Assembly: GCF_021474425.1 (NCBI RefSeq)
Contig: NZ_JAKEIP010000002.1
Location: 62,001-126,000, forward strand
From: Streptomyces muensis
Lineage (GTDB): Bacteria; Actinomycetota; Actinomycetes; Streptomycetales; Streptomycetaceae
DNA: 64,000 nucleotides
Direction of reading: 5' to 3'
The position numbers and the translations under genes are program-made. The notes under the pieces are model-generated. The model did no database searches, was not told the origin of the DNA, and saw nothing but the letters and a program-made list of their open reading frames with translations. Shown piece after piece: positions 50,383-63,076 of the stretch. Position 1 is the stretch's first letter. Every line of letters starts with the position of its first letter.

Positions 50383-53300
50383 ATGATGGAACCGAGCGCT
50401 CGTCTCGTACGGCTTTCTCCCACACGCCTGGCCGACGTGCGCCGGCGAACCGGCGACCACTCCGACAGGACCATCACCGAAGCATGCGCCATCGGGCTGT
50501 CGTACTGGGCGACAGGCGAGAGCCCCGACGGCATCGACCTCACCCCTGGCACCCTGTTCGTCGACGTCCTCGGCTGGGTCGACAACGGCGGTGTCGGACC
50601 CGGCAGTTGGGGCATCGGCGCGGATGACCGGAGCATCACCGTCCCCGAAGACGTGGCTGCGTCCGAAGCGCAGATCGCGCTGGACGACCTGGCCGACTTC
50701 CCGGACCGGCCCGTCGGCACCATCGGCCCGTCCGGAGTGGCGGCGAGGCTCGAAACCCTGGCCCGGTGGAACGACACCGGGGCCGACCGGGACCGCCCGA
50801 CCATCGTGGAGATGTTCCGCGAGCAGGCGCGGACCCGGCCGGACGCCGTCGCCATCGTCGACGAGCGACGGGCACTGACCTACCGTCAGGCCGCCGAGCG
50901 CTCCAGCCAGTTGGCGCACCACCTGATCGAGCGCGGGCTGACCGCCGAGCAGGTCGTCGGGATCTCCCTGGGCCGCTCCGCCGAGATGGTGGTCGGACTG
51001 CTCGCCGTACTCCAGGCGGGATGCGCGTTCGTACCGCTCGATCCGCAGTGGCCCGCCGCGCGCCGGGCCGTCGTCATCGAGGACGCCGGTGTCGTGCTGC
51101 AGTTGAACGACTCGGGCGAGCACGACCCGGCCGAACCCGAGGCCGTGGCCGTCGACTTGGGCGACTGGCGGTTCGACTCCTACCCCACCGAGGGGACCGG
51201 GGTCACCGTCCTCGGCGACGCCCTGGCGTACGTGATCTTCACGTCCGGTTCGACCGGGCGGCCCAAGGGCGCGATGATCCGGCACGAGGCGATCAGCGAG
51301 CGCCTGCTGTGGCAGGTGAACGAGATCCTGGGCTTCGGCCACGACGACGCGTCCCTGTTCAAGGCGCCGCTGTCCTTCGACATCTCCATCAACGAGATAT
51401 TCCTGCCGCTGGTGTCCGGCGCCCGACTGGTGGTGCTGCGCCCCGGCGGCGAACGCGACCCGCACCACCTGCTGAGCGTGATCGCCGAGCAGCGCGTCAC
51501 CTTCACCTACCTGGTGTCGTCCATGCTGGACGTGCTGCTGGAGATCGCCGGCGACTCCGGGCGGCTGGACAGCCTGCGGCACGTCTGGTGCGGCGGCGAG
51601 GTGCTGACCCCCGAGCTGTACGAGCGGTTCCGCACCAAGCTCGACATCCCCATGTACCACGGCTACGGCCCGGCCGAGACCACGATCGGCGTCTCCCACG
51701 TCATCTACCGGGGCGCGGCGGAACGCCTGTCGACGTCGATCGGCAAGGCCAACCCCAACACCCAGCTGTACGTCCTGGACGACGAACTGCGCCCGGTTCC
51801 GGTGGGAGTGGGCGGTGAACTGTATGTGGGCGGCTTCCTCCTGGGGCGCGGGTACGTGGGCGCGCCCGGTCTGACCGCGTCCCGGTTCGTCGCCAACCCT
51901 TTCGCGAACGACGGATCCCGGCTCTACCGCACCGGTGACCTCGCGCGCTTCGCCCCGGACGGCTCACTGGACTTCCTCGGCCGGGCCGACAACCAGATCA
52001 AGATCCGCGGAATGCGGCTGGAGATCGAGGACGTCGAGGTCGGACTCGCCGAGCACTCCGGCGTACGGCACACCTGCGTCGTCGCGAAGAAGAACACGGC
52101 GGGCGGCACCTACCTGGTGGGCTACGTCATCCCGGCCACCGGCAGCGAGGACCTGCGGGCGGACGAGGTCAAGGCGTGGGCCACCGAGCACATGGTCGAG
52201 TACATGGTGCCCGCCCACATCGTCGTGATGACGGAGTTCCCGCTCACCGCGAACGGCAAGCTCGACCGCAACGCGTTGCCGGAGCCCACGATCACGACGG
52301 GCTCGCTCGTGCGGCCGACCACGGACAACGAGCGCGCGGTGTGCGCGGCCGTCGCGGCGCTGCTGCGGCTCGACGAGGTCGGCGTCGACCAGGACTTCTT
52401 CCAGCTCGGCGGCGACAGCATCCTGGCGATCTCGCTGCTGAGCGCACTGCGCGACGCCGGTCTCCACGTCACGGCACGGCAGATCTTCACCCACAGCACC
52501 GTGGGGGCACTGGCGGCGGTGGCGAGCCGCGAGGACGTCTCCGTCGTGGACCACCGCGATGTAGCGACCGGTTCGGTCGTGGGATCACCCATCGTGCAGT
52601 GGCTCGGCGAGACGACGGACGCGATCGACGGCTTCGTCCAGTCGGTCGTGCTCAACACCCCGGCGGACCTGACCGCGGACGCCCTCGACAACATCCTCAC
52701 CGCGGTGGTGAGGCGGCACGACATGCTGCGTGCGCGGTTGATACGCGGCGACCGCTGGAGCTTCGACATCCCGGAGGCGGGCCAGGCCACCGCCCTGAGC
52801 TGGCAGGAGAGCGACGACCCGCTCGACGAGTGCGTCGCGCTCGCCACCGATGGACTGGACCCGGCCGGCGGCGTGATGCTGCGGGCCGTCTGGCGTCGCA
52901 CGGCACGGCAGCTGGTCCTGGTCGCCCACCACGTGGTGATCGACGGCGTGTCCTGGCGGGTCCTGATGGAGGACCTGGCCACCGCCTGGCGGCAGTTCAC
53001 CTCGGGCACGCCGATCGAGCTGCCCCCGGTCGGCACGTCGTTCCGGCGCTGGACACAGCTCCTGGAGCGCGCCGCGTTCGACGCCGACAGTTCCTACTAC
53101 TGGCGTCCCCTGCCGGGAGAAGACCAGCCGGTGGGCAGGCGCGCGCTGTCCGCGGCGGACACCGTGGCGGGGGAGCGGCTGCGGACCGTCACGGTCGGCC
53201 CCGAGGTCACGGCCGCGCTGCTGGGCGAGACCCCCGCGAAGTTCCACGCGGGCGTCAACGACGTACTGCTGACCGCGCTCGCCGTCACCCTCGCCCGATG

Positions 53301-56300
53301 GCGCCGCGATCTCGGACAGGACCAGACGTTCGCGCACATCGAACTCGAGGGTCACGGCCGCGAAGGGCAGTTCGTGGCGGGCTCGGCCGGCTTCGAGCCG
53401 GAACTGTCGCGGACCGTGGGATGGTTCACCACCCTCTTCCCGGTGGTCGTCGACCCCGGCACGACGGCCGACTTCACCGCACCCGAGTACCTGGCCGCCG
53501 CACTCAAGGCGGTCAAGGAGGACCTGGCCCGGGTGCCGGACAACGGCGTCTCCTATGGCGCGCTGCGCTACCTGACCCACACCGACTTCGACGCCCCCGC
53601 ACCGCAGGTGCTGTTCAACTACCTTGGCCGCTTCGACGCGGGCGCGTCCGGCGACTGGCAACTCGCCCGCACCACAGGACAGTTGGGCGAGAAGCGCGAT
53701 CCGCGGATGCGCCTGCCACGCCCACTGGAGTTCAACGCGATAGCCGAACCCGCCTCGACCGACGGCGATTACGAGCTGGTCACCACCATCTCCTGGCCCG
53801 ACGGGATGTTCACCGACGACGACATCACGAGCCTCGCCGAGTACTTCCGGACGGCCCTGGCCGCACTGGCCGCTCTCGACCAGGGCGGCCACTCGCCCAG
53901 TGACTTCGGCCTGGTGCGGCTCACGCAGGCCGACGTAGACGCCCTGGACGGCCCGCAGCTTCGGGACATCCTGCCGCTCACCCCGCTGCAGGAGGGCCTG
54001 TACTTCCACTCGGTCTTCGACGACGACTCGGCCGGCGCCTACGTCGAACAGCAACTGCTGTCGCTGGACGGCGAGGTGGACGCCGACCGGCTCGCGGCGG
54101 CGGCCACCCGGCTGCTCACCCTGTTCCCCAACCTGGCCGCGCGGTTCGTGGCCCTCGCCGACGGCCGTGTGGTCTCGGTACTGGAGAGCGGGGTGCGGGC
54201 GCCGTTCGCCGTGCTGGACCGCCCTGATGCCACCGACGCCGACATACGCGAGTACGCCGAGCACGACCGTCGCGCCGGGTTCGACCTGGCCACCGGCCCG
54301 CTCATGCGGTACACGCTCATCCGCGCGGGCTCGGGCCGCAACGTCCTGGTGCAGACCGTGCACCACATCATCGCCGACGGCTGGTCGGTACCACCGATGC
54401 TCCGGGCGCTGCTGGCCGAGTACCACGCGCCGGGAACCGTGTACCCGCTCGGCGGCTTCGCCGACTACGTATGCTGGCTCGCCGGGCGCGACGACGACGA
54501 GAGCGACCGGGTCTGGCGCGAGCAACTCGCCGAACTGCCCGGCCCCTCCCTGGTCGCCGAAGGCCACACCCCGTCCGACCGGTTCGCCGACACCGCCATG
54601 GAGCCGGGCGACGACATCGACGCCGCCGCGCGGGCGGCCGGGGTGCCGCTGAGCGTGGCCGTGCACAGCGCCTGGGCCGTGACGCTGGGCGGCATCCTGC
54701 ACGGCACGGACGTGGTGTTCGGCTCCACGGTGTCCGGGCGCGACGCGGAGGTGCCCGGCATCGAGGACATGGTGGGTCTGTTCATCAACACGATCCCCGT
54801 GCACACCCGTTGGACCGGTGCGACAACGGCGGGCGACCTGCTCGCATCGGTGCGCGAACACCAGAGCGCGGTGCTGCCGCATCAGCATGTCTCGCTGGCG
54901 AGGATCGGCCGACAGGTCGGCGCAGGCTCCCTGTTCGACACCCTGGTGGTCTTCGACGTCACGACCGATGTGAACGGTCTGCGGCGGCCCGGCGACACAC
55001 TGGTCATCACCGACATCGTGAACGAGGGCGCCCCTCACTACCCGTTGACGCTGGTGGTGGAGCGTGCACTCGACGGCCGTCCGCGCTTCAACCTGATCTA
55101 CGACGGCGAGCTGCTGCGGGAGGCGAGTGCCCGGGCGATCCTGCGCACGTTCACCTCGACCCTCACCGGCCTGCTCACCCGACCGGACGCCCTGGTCGAC
55201 GACCTGGCGTCCGAGAGCGACCGGCGTCCCGCGCGGATCACTCCGACGACCCTGGGCGGACTGTTCGACGCCGCCGCGCACCGCGATCCGGCCGCCACCG
55301 CCGTCACTCAGTGCGCGCTCGACGGCAGTACCCGGTCACTGACGTACGGCGAACTGGCGGACGCGAAGGACCAGTTGGCCTCGGCCCTGCGCGCGGCCGG
55401 GGTCGGTCCGGGCCAGCGCGTCGCGGTCGCCGTCCCGCGCTCCCTGGAGCAGGTCGTCGCCCTGGTCGGGATCGTCAGCGCGGGCGGGGCGTACGTGCCG
55501 CTGGACCTGGCGTACCCGGACGAACGGCTGGAGTACATCCTCGCCGACGCCGCTCCGCAGGTCGTGCTGGTCGACCGTGAGCAACGGGACCGCTTCACGC
55601 GACTGCTGGCCAAGGCGGGCATACCGGCCCGCGTGCTCGTACAGGGCGACGAGCTGCCGGTGGGGGAGAGCACCGCGCCCGAGGTCAGTTGGCACGACCC
55701 CGCGTACGTGATCTACACCTCCGGCTCGACCGGCCGACCCAAGGGCGTCGTCGTCCCGCACTCCAGCGTCGTGACCCTGCTCGCGAACACCCAGCCCGAG
55801 ATGGACTTCGGCCCGCACGACGTCTGGGTCCAGTTCCACTCCTTCTCCTTCGACTTCGCGGTCTGGGAGCTGTGGGGCGCGCTGGCGTACGGCGGTGAGC
55901 TCCTGGTTCCCGACTACGGGCTGACGCGCTCCCCGGTCGACTTCCACCGGCTGGTCCGCGAGCGCGGGGTGACCGTGCTCAACCAGACCCCGTCGGCGTT
56001 CTACCAGTTCATCGAGGCCGACCGGCATGCCGTGGACCCGCTGCCCGCGCTGCGCCGGATCATCTTCGGCGGCGAGGCACTGGATCTCGGGCGGCTGCGT
56101 GGCTGGATCGAGCGGCACGGTGCCGCCTCGCCCGAGCTGGTCAACATGTACGGCATCACCGAGACCACCGTCCACGTCACCCACCGCGTGCTGACCGACG
56201 AGGACTTCGAGGAGCTCGGCGACGACATCAGCCCGATCGGCGGTCCGATCCCCGGCCTGACCACCTACCTGCTCGACGACCGGCTCCAGCCGGTGCCGCC

Positions 56301-59300
56301 GGGCCGGGTCGGCGCCATCTACGTCGCCGGCGACCAGGTGTCGCTCGGCTACCTGGGCAGGCCCGGGCTCACCGCGGGACGGTTCGTGGCGAACCCGTTC
56401 GCGGGCGACGGCTCCCGCATGTACCACACGGGCGACCTCGCCCGCCGCACGCTCGACGGGGAGCTGGAGTTCGCCGGTCGCGCCGACGGCCAGGTCCAAC
56501 TCAAGGGCTTTCGGATCGAGTTGGGCGAAGTGGAGTCCGCGATCAGGGAACTCGACGGTGTGGTCGACGCGGCAGTCACCGTGGCGGACAGCGGCGATCA
56601 TCTGGTCGCGCATGTCGTGGGCCGAGTACCCGGCGACTTCGCCGCACTGCTCTCCGAGAAGCTGCCCGTGCACATGGTCCCGGGCCGAGTGCTGCCGGTC
56701 CACGCCCTGCCGCTGACGGTCAACGGCAAACTGGACCGCAAGGCCCTTGTCGAGCGGGCCGCGCAGGACGACACCCCTGCGGTCGGCTCCTCCGGCGCCG
56801 CCGACTCCGCCACGGACTCCGCTCTCGCCGTCCTGATCGGCATCTTCGCCGAGACACTGCCCGGCTCCGACGTGGACGCCGACACCGACTTCTTCAGGGC
56901 GGGCGGCGACAGCATCGTTGCCATCACCGTGGTCAACCGGGCCAGGGCGATCGGTCTGCAGATCGCGCCTCGGGACGTGTTCCTGCTCCGGACCCCGCGT
57001 GCGCTCGCCGAACACCTGGGGGCGAACACACCGCAGGTCGCGCCAGCGCACGCACCGGCCCGTTGCGAAGACGGCCCGCTGACGCCGACGCCGATCATCC
57101 TGCGCCAACGCGAACTGGGCGGATCTCTCGTCAGGTTCGCCCAGGCCAGAACGCTGGTGGCCCCCGACGGCACCGGGTTCGCCGACGCCGAGCGCGCCGC
57201 GAACGCCGTCGTCGCCGCGCACCCGGCCCTCCGGATGCGGCTGCGCGTCGAACACGGGGTGTGGACCCTGCGCACCGAACCCGCCCGCGAGGTCACCGTC
57301 GTACGAACGGACACGACCGACGCTACGGCGGCGGCGAACGAGGCCGCCGACCGGCTCGACCCCGAGACCGGGGACGTCATCGCGTTCTCGTGGCTTGAGG
57401 CGAGCCGGACCCTGGTGGTCACCGTGCATCACCTCGCCGTGGACTCGGTGTCCTGGCTGATCCTGCTGGACAACCTGACCACAGCCTTGCGGGACGAGCC
57501 CTTGGCACCGCCGACCACGTCCTACGCCGAGTACGCCGAAGCACTGACGCTCCGGTCCGCCCAGGCGATCGACGACCTCGGACACTGGCTCACCACGCTC
57601 CAAGCCCCCGCGCTGCTGCCGGCGGTCGACAGGCTGCGCGAGACCATGGTCGTACTCCCGCCCGAGGTGACCGACCAGGTGACGCGCACCGCGCCCGCCG
57701 CACTCGGCGTCGGCCTCACCGAGCTGCTGTGCGGCGCCCTGCGCACCGCGCTGACCCGCATCCAGCCGTCACCCACCGATCTCGCGATCGAGCTGGAGCG
57801 CCACGGCCGGGTCCCGGCCCTCGAACACCACGACTACACCCGTACGGTCGGCTGGTTCACCTCCATCGCACCCGTACGACTCACCGCGCACACCGACCCC
57901 GTTGCGGCGGCGCGTGAGATCGCCGAACGCCAGCCGGACGAGCGCGCCCACGTCGCCTACGGCCGACTCCGGTACCTCAACCCGCAGACGGCCCCGCTGC
58001 TGAACGGCCGCCCGCAGGTGCTGTTCAACTACCTCGGCCGGGGCAGCGAGTCCCAGGCGCTGCACATCACGGGCGGCGATCAGGGCAGTCCGTACGCCGT
58101 CGAGGTCAACGCGTGGCTCGACGAGGCCACCGGAAGCCTGCACGCGGGCTTCATCCTCGCCGAGGGCATCCCCGACGAGATCACCGAGCACTGGCGGAGC
58201 GCGCTGGAGCGCATTGCGGACGCCTCCGCGACGGCCGAGCGCACGGCACCGGTCACCCCGCTCCAGCGGGGCCTGTTCTTCCAGGCCCAGATGGCGGGCT
58301 CGGCCGGACACTACGTCGCGCAGAGCTGGTTCACCTTCGACCGGCGCCTGGACACCGACGCGCTGGCCGAGGCGATGGCGTACGTGATCGCACGGCACCC
58401 GGTCGTGGGCGCCGGCTTCACCACCGACGACGACGGCAACCCGGTCCAGGTCCTCGCGGCGGGCCGCCGCGTCGATGTCCGTACGATCGCCCTGTCCACG
58501 GACGAGGAAGTCGAAGCCCTGCGCGTCCGTGACCGCGACACCGGCTTCGATCCCGGTGAGCCGCCACTGATCCGCATGACCGTGGTGCGCATGCCCGACG
58601 GCCGTGACGGCCTGCTGCTCAGCTACCACCTGCTGCTGTGGGACGGCTGGTCCCGAGAGATCGTGCTTCGGGACCTGTTCGATGCCTATCAGGCCGTTCT
58701 GGCAGGCGAGTTGCCGGCTCCCACCCCGGCCACGCCGAGCTTCGAGGACCACGCGCGGGCACTCGACGCCAAGGACGTCGCCGTATCCGAGCGCTTCTGG
58801 GCGGAGCAACTCGCAGGGCTCCCGGGCCCGACACTACTGGCGGGCCCGACACCGGCCCTCTCGGACGACCTGCCGCGCGCCCTCGTGCACACGCTGTCCG
58901 CCGAGCAGTCGGACCTGCTGCGGGAAGCGGCCAGGGCTCACGGCGTCACGCTGAACTCGGTGCTGACCGGCGGGTTCGGACTTCTGCTGGGCGCCCACAC
59001 GGGCCGTAGCGACGCCGTGTTCGGCGTGACCGTCTCCGGCCGGGAGGGCGAGGGGCTGGACGGCATCGTCGGCGTGCTGCTCAACACCGTGCCCATGTGG
59101 ACGCGGGCCCGGCCCGACGACACGGTCCGCGAGTACCTGTCGGCCGTGCAGGCGGCCAGGGTCGAGGCGATGGAGCACGAGCACCTCGGGCTCGGCGAGA
59201 TCCAGCGTGCCAGTGGCCACGACACCCTCTTCGACAACCTGTTCGTGCTCCAGAACTTCCTGGACATGGACGCGTTCGCCGAGATGAACGCACGGCACGG

Positions 59301-61311
59301 CATCACCTCCGTGAAGGCCGACGACTCCACCCACTATCCCTTCACCTGGGTCGTCACGCCCGGCGACCGGCTCACCGTCAAACTGGAGTACCGCGACGAG
59401 GACACCGCGAACGCCCGTCGCCTCCTCGACGACTACCTGCGGGTTCTCGACGACCTGGCCCGGGCGACCGGACCGGTGGGCGCGTTGCGGGGGCTGGGGC
59501 CGGAGCCCTCGCGGGGCGAGCGTACGGACGTCGGCACGGACACCGTCGTCGACCGGTTCGACCAGGCGGCCGACCGGGACCCGGAGCGGGTGGCGCTGGT
59601 CGCCCACGGCTCGACCATGACCTTCGCCGAACTCCGGGATCGCAGCCGCGCGGTGGCGGGTGTGCTCGCCGGGCGCGGTATCGGCCCCGAGACGAACGTG
59701 GGTCTCGCGATCCCGCGCTCCCTCGACTCGATCGTGGCGCTGTTCGCCGTGCTGCGGGTCGGTGCCGCGTATGTGCCGCTGGAGCTGGACCACCCGGACG
59801 AGCGGATCGCCGCGATCGTGGCGGACGCCCGCCCGGACGTGATCCTCACCGTGAGCGCCGTGTCACCCCGGCTGACCGCGCTGCCCGGCGACCTGATCGA
59901 GCTGGACCGCCCCCTGCCGGAGGCCGAGCCGTTCGTGACGTTCGCGCCGGACGACCCGAACCGCCTGCGACACCCCGCGTACACGATCTACACCTCTGGA
60001 TCCACCGGGAAGCCCAAGGGCGTGGTGACCGAGTACGCCGGGCTCACCAACATGCTGATCAACCATCAGCGCCGCATCTTCGAGCCGGTGCTGGCCGACC
60101 ACGGCCACCGGGTCTTCCGGATCGCGCACACCGTGTCGTTCGCGTTCGACATGTCCTGGGAGGAGCTGCTGTGGCTCGCCGACGGGCATGAAGTGCACAT
60201 CTGCGACGAGGAGTTGCGCCGTGACGCGCCCCGCCTGGTCGAGTACTGCCTGGAACACGGCATCGACGTCATCAACGTGACCCCGACCTACGCCCAGCAG
60301 CTGGTGGCCGAGGGCCTCCTCGACAACCCGGACCGGCGACCGCCGCTGGTCCTGCTCGGCGGCGAGGCCGTCACCCCGACGCTGTGGCAGCGGCTCGCCG
60401 AGACCGAGGGGACGGTCGGCTACAACCTGTACGGACCCACCGAGTACACCATCAACACCCTCGGCGTCGGCACCTTCGAATGCCAGGACCCGGTGGTGGG
60501 CGTCGCCATCGACAACACGGACGTGTACGTGCTGGACCCGTGGCTGCGTCCGCTGCCGGACGGGGTTCCCGGCGAGCTGTACGTGTCGGGCGTCGGCATC
60601 GCGCGCGGCTATCTCGGGCAGCCCGCCCAGACCGCGCACCGCTTCGTGGCGTGCCCCTTCGGGGAACCCGGCGAGCGCATGTACCGCACCGGGGACCTGG
60701 TGGTCCGGCGGCCCGACGGGAACCTGATGTACCTGGGCCGCACCGACCAGCAGGTCAAGATCCGCGGCCACCGCGTCGAACTCGGCGAGGTGGAGGCCGT
60801 GTTCGCGGCGCATCCGGCGGTGCGGTTCGTCGCCGCGGTCGCCCAGCCCGACCCGCAGGTCGACGGTGCGTACCGACTGGCCGCCTACCTCGTGCTGGAG
60901 GGCGCCGACCTGGCGGTGGTCGCCGGCGAAGTGGGCGCCGGGCTGCCGGACTTCCTGCGCCCGACGCACTATGCCCAGGTCGACAGCATCCCGCTGACGG
61001 TGAACGGGAAGGCTGACACGAAGGCGCTGCCGGAGGCCAAGCCGCTGGGCGCGCTGACCACGGCGGCGGAACGCGGCCCGCAGACCGAGACCGAGACCGT
61101 GGTGTGCGAGTTCTTCGCCGAGGCACTGGACCTGGACGACGACGAGGTGAGCGCGGTGAGCGACTTCGTGTCCCTCGGGGGACACTCCATGCTGGCGGTA
61201 CGTCTGATCGGGCTGCTCCGCCGCGAGTACGGCCCTGTGATCACCATCCGAGACCTGTTCACCCTGCGCACCCCGGAAGCGATTGCCCGCCACCTCGATG
61301 ACAACTCCTGA
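50383..61311 (+). CDS. cchH: Coelichelin NRPS: A-PCP-E-C-A-PCP-E-C-A-PCP
   Basis: A 3642-residue trimodular synthetase. Approximate residues: a short condensation-like remnant 1-130; A1 135-640; PCP1 (Ser679); E1 720-1165 (HHVVIDG); C1 1190-1610 (HHIIADG); A2 1635-2110; PCP2 (Ser2177); E2 2225-2600 (HHLAVDS); C2 2620-3030; A3 3045-3540; PCP3 (Ser3602). The codes read D-I-N-Y-W-G-G-I-G for A1, D-F-W-N-I-G-M-V-H for A2 and D-M-E-N-L-G-L-I-N for A3. These are the published coelichelin codes as I recall them for formyl-hydroxyornithine, threonine and hydroxyornithine. Epimerases in modules 1 and 2 fit D-configured residues. There is no thioesterase, so release and the fourth residue need another factor, probably CchJ with iterative use of module 1. 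Start ATG 50383. Confidence 0.95.
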   Translation: MMEPSARLVRLSPTRLADVRRRTGDHSDRTITEACAIGLSYWATGESPDGIDLTPGTLFVDVLGWVDNGGVGPGSWGIGADDRSITVPEDVAASEAQIALDDLADFPDRPVGTIGPSGVAARLETLARWNDTGADRDRPTIVEMFREQARTRPDAVAIVDERRALTYRQAAERSSQLAHHLIERGLTAEQVVGISLGRSAEMVVGLLAVLQAGCAFVPLDPQWPAARRAVVIEDAGVVLQLNDSGEHDPAEPEAVAVDLGDWRFDSYPTEGTGVTVLGDALAYVIFTSGSTGRPKGAMIRHEAISERLLWQVNEILGFGHDDASLFKAPLSFDISINEIFLPLVSGARLVVLRPGGERDPHHLLSVIAEQRVTFTYLVSSMLDVLLEIAGDSGRLDSLRHVWCGGEVLTPELYERFRTKLDIPMYHGYGPAETTIGVSHVIYRGAAERLSTSIGKANPNTQLYVLDDELRPVPVGVGGELYVGGFLLGRGYVGAPGLTASRFVANPFANDGSRLYRTGDLARFAPDGSLDFLGRADNQIKIRGMRLEIEDVEVGLAEHSGVRHTCVVAKKNTAGGTYLVGYVIPATGSEDLRADEVKAWATEHMVEYMVPAHIVVMTEFPLTANGKLDRNALPEPTITTGSLVRPTTDNERAVCAAVAALLRLDEVGVDQDFFQLGGDSILAISLLSALRDAGLHVTARQIFTHSTVGALAAVASREDVSVVDHRDVATGSVVGSPIVQWLGETTDAIDGFVQSVVLNTPADLTADALDNILTAVVRRHDMLRARLIRGDRWSFDIPEAGQATALSWQESDDPLDECVALATDGLDPAGGVMLRAVWRRTARQLVLVAHHVVIDGVSWRVLMEDLATAWRQFTSGTPIELPPVGTSFRRWTQLLERAAFDADSSYYWRPLPGEDQPVGRRALSAADTVAGERLRTVTVGPEVTAALLGETPAKFHAGVNDVLLTALAVTLARWRRDLGQDQTFAHIELEGHGREGQFVAGSAGFEPELSRTVGWFTTLFPVVVDPGTTADFTAPEYLAAALKAVKEDLARVPDNGVSYGALRYLTHTDFDAPAPQVLFNYLGRFDAGASGDWQLARTTGQLGEKRDPRMRLPRPLEFNAIAEPASTDGDYELVTTISWPDGMFTDDDITSLAEYFRTALAALAALDQGGHSPSDFGLVRLTQADVDALDGPQLRDILPLTPLQEGLYFHSVFDDDSAGAYVEQQLLSLDGEVDADRLAAAATRLLTLFPNLAARFVALADGRVVSVLESGVRAPFAVLDRPDATDADIREYAEHDRRAGFDLATGPLMRYTLIRAGSGRNVLVQTVHHIIADGWSVPPMLRALLAEYHAPGTVYPLGGFADYVCWLAGRDDDESDRVWREQLAELPGPSLVAEGHTPSDRFADTAMEPGDDIDAAARAAGVPLSVAVHSAWAVTLGGILHGTDVVFGSTVSGRDAEVPGIEDMVGLFINTIPVHTRWTGATTAGDLLASVREHQSAVLPHQHVSLARIGRQVGAGSLFDTLVVFDVTTDVNGLRRPGDTLVITDIVNEGAPHYPLTLVVERALDGRPRFNLIYDGELLREASARAILRTFTSTLTGLLTRPDALVDDLASESDRRPARITPTTLGGLFDAAAHRDPAATAVTQCALDGSTRSLTYGELADAKDQLASALRAAGVGPGQRVAVAVPRSLEQVVALVGIVSAGGAYVPLDLAYPDERLEYILADAAPQVVLVDREQRDRFTRLLAKAGIPARVLVQGDELPVGESTAPEVSWHDPAYVIYTSGSTGRPKGVVVPHSSVVTLLANTQPEMDFGPHDVWVQFHSFSFDFAVWELWGALAYGGELLVPDYGLTRSPVDFHRLVRERGVTVLNQTPSAFYQFIEADRHAVDPLPALRRIIFGGEALDLGRLRGWIERHGAASPELVNMYGITETTVHVTHRVLTDEDFEELGDDISPIGGPIPGLTTYLLDDRLQPVPPGRVGAIYVAGDQVSLGYLGRPGLTAGRFVANPFAGDGSRMYHTGDLARRTLDGELEFAGRADGQVQLKGFRIELGEVESAIRELDGVVDAAVTVADSGDHLVAHVVGRVPGDFAALLSEKLPVHMVPGRVLPVHALPLTVNGKLDRKALVERAAQDDTPAVGSSGAADSATDSALAVLIGIFAETLPGSDVDADTDFFRAGGDSIVAITVVNRARAIGLQIAPRDVFLLRTPRALAEHLGANTPQVAPAHAPARCEDGPLTPTPIILRQRELGGSLVRFAQARTLVAPDGTGFADAERAANAVVAAHPALRMRLRVEHGVWTLRTEPAREVTVVRTDTTDATAAANEAADRLDPETGDVIAFSWLEASRTLVVTVHHLAVDSVSWLILLDNLTTALRDEPLAPPTTSYAEYAEALTLRSAQAIDDLGHWLTTLQAPALLPAVDRLRETMVVLPPEVTDQVTRTAPAALGVGLTELLCGALRTALTRIQPSPTDLAIELERHGRVPALEHHDYTRTVGWFTSIAPVRLTAHTDPVAAAREIAERQPDERAHVAYGRLRYLNPQTAPLLNGRPQVLFNYLGRGSESQALHITGGDQGSPYAVEVNAWLDEATGSLHAGFILAEGIPDEITEHWRSALERIADASATAERTAPVTPLQRGLFFQAQMAGSAGHYVAQSWFTFDRRLDTDALAEAMAYVIARHPVVGAGFTTDDDGNPVQVLAAGRRVDVRTIALSTDEEVEALRVRDRDTGFDPGEPPLIRMTVVRMPDGRDGLLLSYHLLLWDGWSREIVLRDLFDAYQAVLAGELPAPTPATPSFEDHARALDAKDVAVSERFWAEQLAGLPGPTLLAGPTPALSDDLPRALVHTLSAEQSDLLREAARAHGVTLNSVLTGGFGLLLGAHTGRSDAVFGVTVSGREGEGLDGIVGVLLNTVPMWTRARPDDTVREYLSAVQAARVEAMEHEHLGLGEIQRASGHDTLFDNLFVLQNFLDMDAFAEMNARHGITSVKADDSTHYPFTWVVTPGDRLTVKLEYRDEDTANARRLLDDYLRVLDDLARATGPVGALRGLGPEPSRGERTDVGTDTVVDRFDQAADRDPERVALVAHGSTMTFAELRDRSRAVAGVLAGRGIGPETNVGLAIPRSLDSIVALFAVLRVGAAYVPLELDHPDERIAAIVADARPDVILTVSAVSPRLTALPGDLIELDRPLPEAEPFVTFAPDDPNRLRHPAYTIYTSGSTGKPKGVVTEYAGLTNMLINHQRRIFEPVLADHGHRVFRIAHTVSFAFDMSWEELLWLADGHEVHICDEELRRDAPRLVEYCLEHGIDVINVTPTYAQQLVAEGLLDNPDRRPPLVLLGGEAVTPTLWQRLAETEGTVGYNLYGPTEYTINTLGVGTFECQDPVVGVAIDNTDVYVLDPWLRPLPDGVPGELYVSGVGIARGYLGQPAQTAHRFVACPFGEPGERMYRTGDLVVRRPDGNLMYLGRTDQQVKIRGHRVELGEVEAVFAAHPAVRFVAAVAQPDPQVDGAYRLAAYLVLEGADLAVVAGEVGAGLPDFLRPTHYAQVDSIPLTVNGKADTKALPEAKPLGALTTAAERGPQTETETVVCEFFAEALDLDDDEVSAVSDFVSLGGHSMLAVRLIGLLRREYGPVITIRDLFTLRTPEAIARHLDDNS

Positions 61312-62998
61312 CACGCAGCGGCCCCGCTCGGGGTCCGACATCCTCCGCACCGCACTGCGCCGCAACATCGGCGCCATGGCCGGCGGCACGGCCCTCATGG
61401 GCCTGTACCAGGCGGGGGAGACCGCCTTCCCCATCGCGCTCGGCCTGATCGTCGAGCACACCATGCGGGACCGCAGTCCCGGCGCGCTCGGCCTGTCGAT
61501 CGCCGCGCTGGCGGTGATCATCACGACCGTGTCCCTGTCGTGGCGATTCGGGATGCGCGTCCTGCAGAAGGCCAACACGACCGAGGCGCACCGCTGGCGA
61601 GTGAGGGTCGCGGCTTGCGGACTCCAGCCGGTGGCGAGGGACATGGACCTCAAGTCCGGCGAGGTGCTGACCATCGCCACCGAGGACGCCGACCAGACCG
61701 CCGACATCATCGAGGTGGTGCCGCTGCTGATCAGCTCGCTGGTCGCGGTGGTGGTCGCCGCCGTCGCGCTGGGCCTGGCCGACATCCGGCTCGGCCTGCT
61801 GGTGATCTTGGGCACCGTCGCGATCATGTCGATCCTGAGCGTGCTGTCCAAGCGGATCGGCGCCAGCACCCAGGAGCAGCAGGCCCGCGTGGCGCGGGCG
61901 GGCGCGAAGGTCGCCGACCTGATCACCGGACTGCGCCCGCTGCACGGCTTCGGCGGCAACCACGCGGCGTTCCAGTCCTATCGGAAGGTCAGCACGGAGG
62001 CGAAGCTCCAGGCGATCACCGTCGCCAAGGTGAACGGCGCCTACGCGGGCGCCGCGCTGGCCCTCAACGCGGTCCTCGCGGGCGCGGTGACGCTGACGGC
62101 CGGCTGGCTGGCGTTCGAGGGCCGGATCAACATCGGGGAACTCGTCATGGCCGTGGGGCTGGCGCAGTTCATCATGGAGCCGCTGAAGCTGTTCTCGGAG
62201 ATGCCCAAGTACGTGATGATCGCGCGCGCTTCGGCCGAGAGGATGGCACTCGTGCTCACCGCGCCACCGGTGACGACCCCGGGCACGGGGCGCCCGGCGG
62301 CAGGCGGGGACCTCGAGGTCGACTGCGTCCGGTACGGGACCCTGCGCAAGCTGAAGTTCCAGGTGTCGGCCAGCGAGTTCGTGGCGATCACCGCCTACCA
62401 GCCCCGCGCGGCGGCCGACCTCGCCTCCGTCCTGGCGGCGACCGTACCGCCCCACGCGTACGAGGGAGTCGTGCGCGTCAGCGGGCAGGAGGTCGCGGAC
62501 CTGTCGGTCGAGGCGCTCCGCGCGCACCTGCTGGTCAACCCGTACGACGGGGAGATCTTCGCGGGCACCCTCCGCACGAACATCGACCCGTCGGGCACCA
62601 GCCGGACGGTCCCCGAAGCCGTCGAGGCGTCCATGCTGACCGATGTCGTCGCCCTCCACCGCGAAGGACTCGACTACGGCGTCCGCGACCGCGGCGCGAA
62701 CCTCTCCGGGGGACAGCGCCAACGACTGTCCCTGGCCCGCGCCCTGGCTGCCGACACCGACGTCCTTGTCCTGCACGACCCGACGACAGCCGTCGACGCG
62801 GTCACCGAACAGCTCATCGCGCGCAACGTCGCGAAGCTGCGCCGCGGCCGCACCACCCTCGTGCTCACCAGCAGCCCGGCCCTCCTGGACGCCGCCGACC
62901 GGGTCCTGGTCCTGGACGAGGGCGTCATCACAGCGGAGGACACCCACCGGAACCTGCTGGCCACGGACGAGGCGTACTGCACGGCGGTGGCCCGGTGA
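61298..62998 (+). CDS. cchI: ABC half-transporter, coelichelin exporter subunit with degenerate Walker A
   Basis: A 566-residue exporter-fold protein. The ATPase domain keeps the signature [11 protein letters not shown] (near 463), but Walker A has decayed to AYQPRAAAD, the catalytic Glu after Walker B is Pro (LHDPTTAVD), and the H-loop His is lost (LTSSPALL). Residue by residue it complements CchG, so the pair should form one working and one dead ATP site. ATG 61298 overlaps the cchH end by 14 nt and implies coupled translation. The in-frame GTG at 61283 is a less likely start. Confidence 0.87.
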   Translation: MTTPDTQRPRSGSDILRTALRRNIGAMAGGTALMGLYQAGETAFPIALGLIVEHTMRDRSPGALGLSIAALAVIITTVSLSWRFGMRVLQKANTTEAHRWRVRVAACGLQPVARDMDLKSGEVLTIATEDADQTADIIEVVPLLISSLVAVVVAAVALGLADIRLGLLVILGTVAIMSILSVLSKRIGASTQEQQARVARAGAKVADLITGLRPLHGFGGNHAAFQSYRKVSTEAKLQAITVAKVNGAYAGAALALNAVLAGAVTLTAGWLAFEGRINIGELVMAVGLAQFIMEPLKLFSEMPKYVMIARASAERMALVLTAPPVTTPGTGRPAAGGDLEVDCVRYGTLRKLKFQVSASEFVAITAYQPRAAADLASVLAATVPPHAYEGVVRVSGQEVADLSVEALRAHLLVNPYDGEIFAGTLRTNIDPSGTSRTVPEAVEASMLTDVVALHREGLDYGVRDRGANLSGGQRQRLSLARALAADTDVLVLHDPTTAVDAVTEQLIARNVAKLRRGRTTLVLTSSPALLDAADRVLVLDEGVITAEDTHRNLLATDEAYCTAVAR

Positions 62999-63001
62999 AG
63001 C

Positions 63002-63021
63002 GCCCCGAAGGGACGCGGGGC
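63002..63021. terminator. Weak hairpin after cchI
   Basis: GCCCCG (63002-63007) pairs with CGGGGC (63016-63021) across an 8-nt loop, four bases after the cchI stop and between convergent genes. A short stem, so only a candidate terminator. Confidence 0.4.
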
Positions 63022-63076
63022 CGTGTCGATGGGCGGCTCGGCCGCGTGGGCGCGAGAAGCCCTCACCGGCCCGCGG

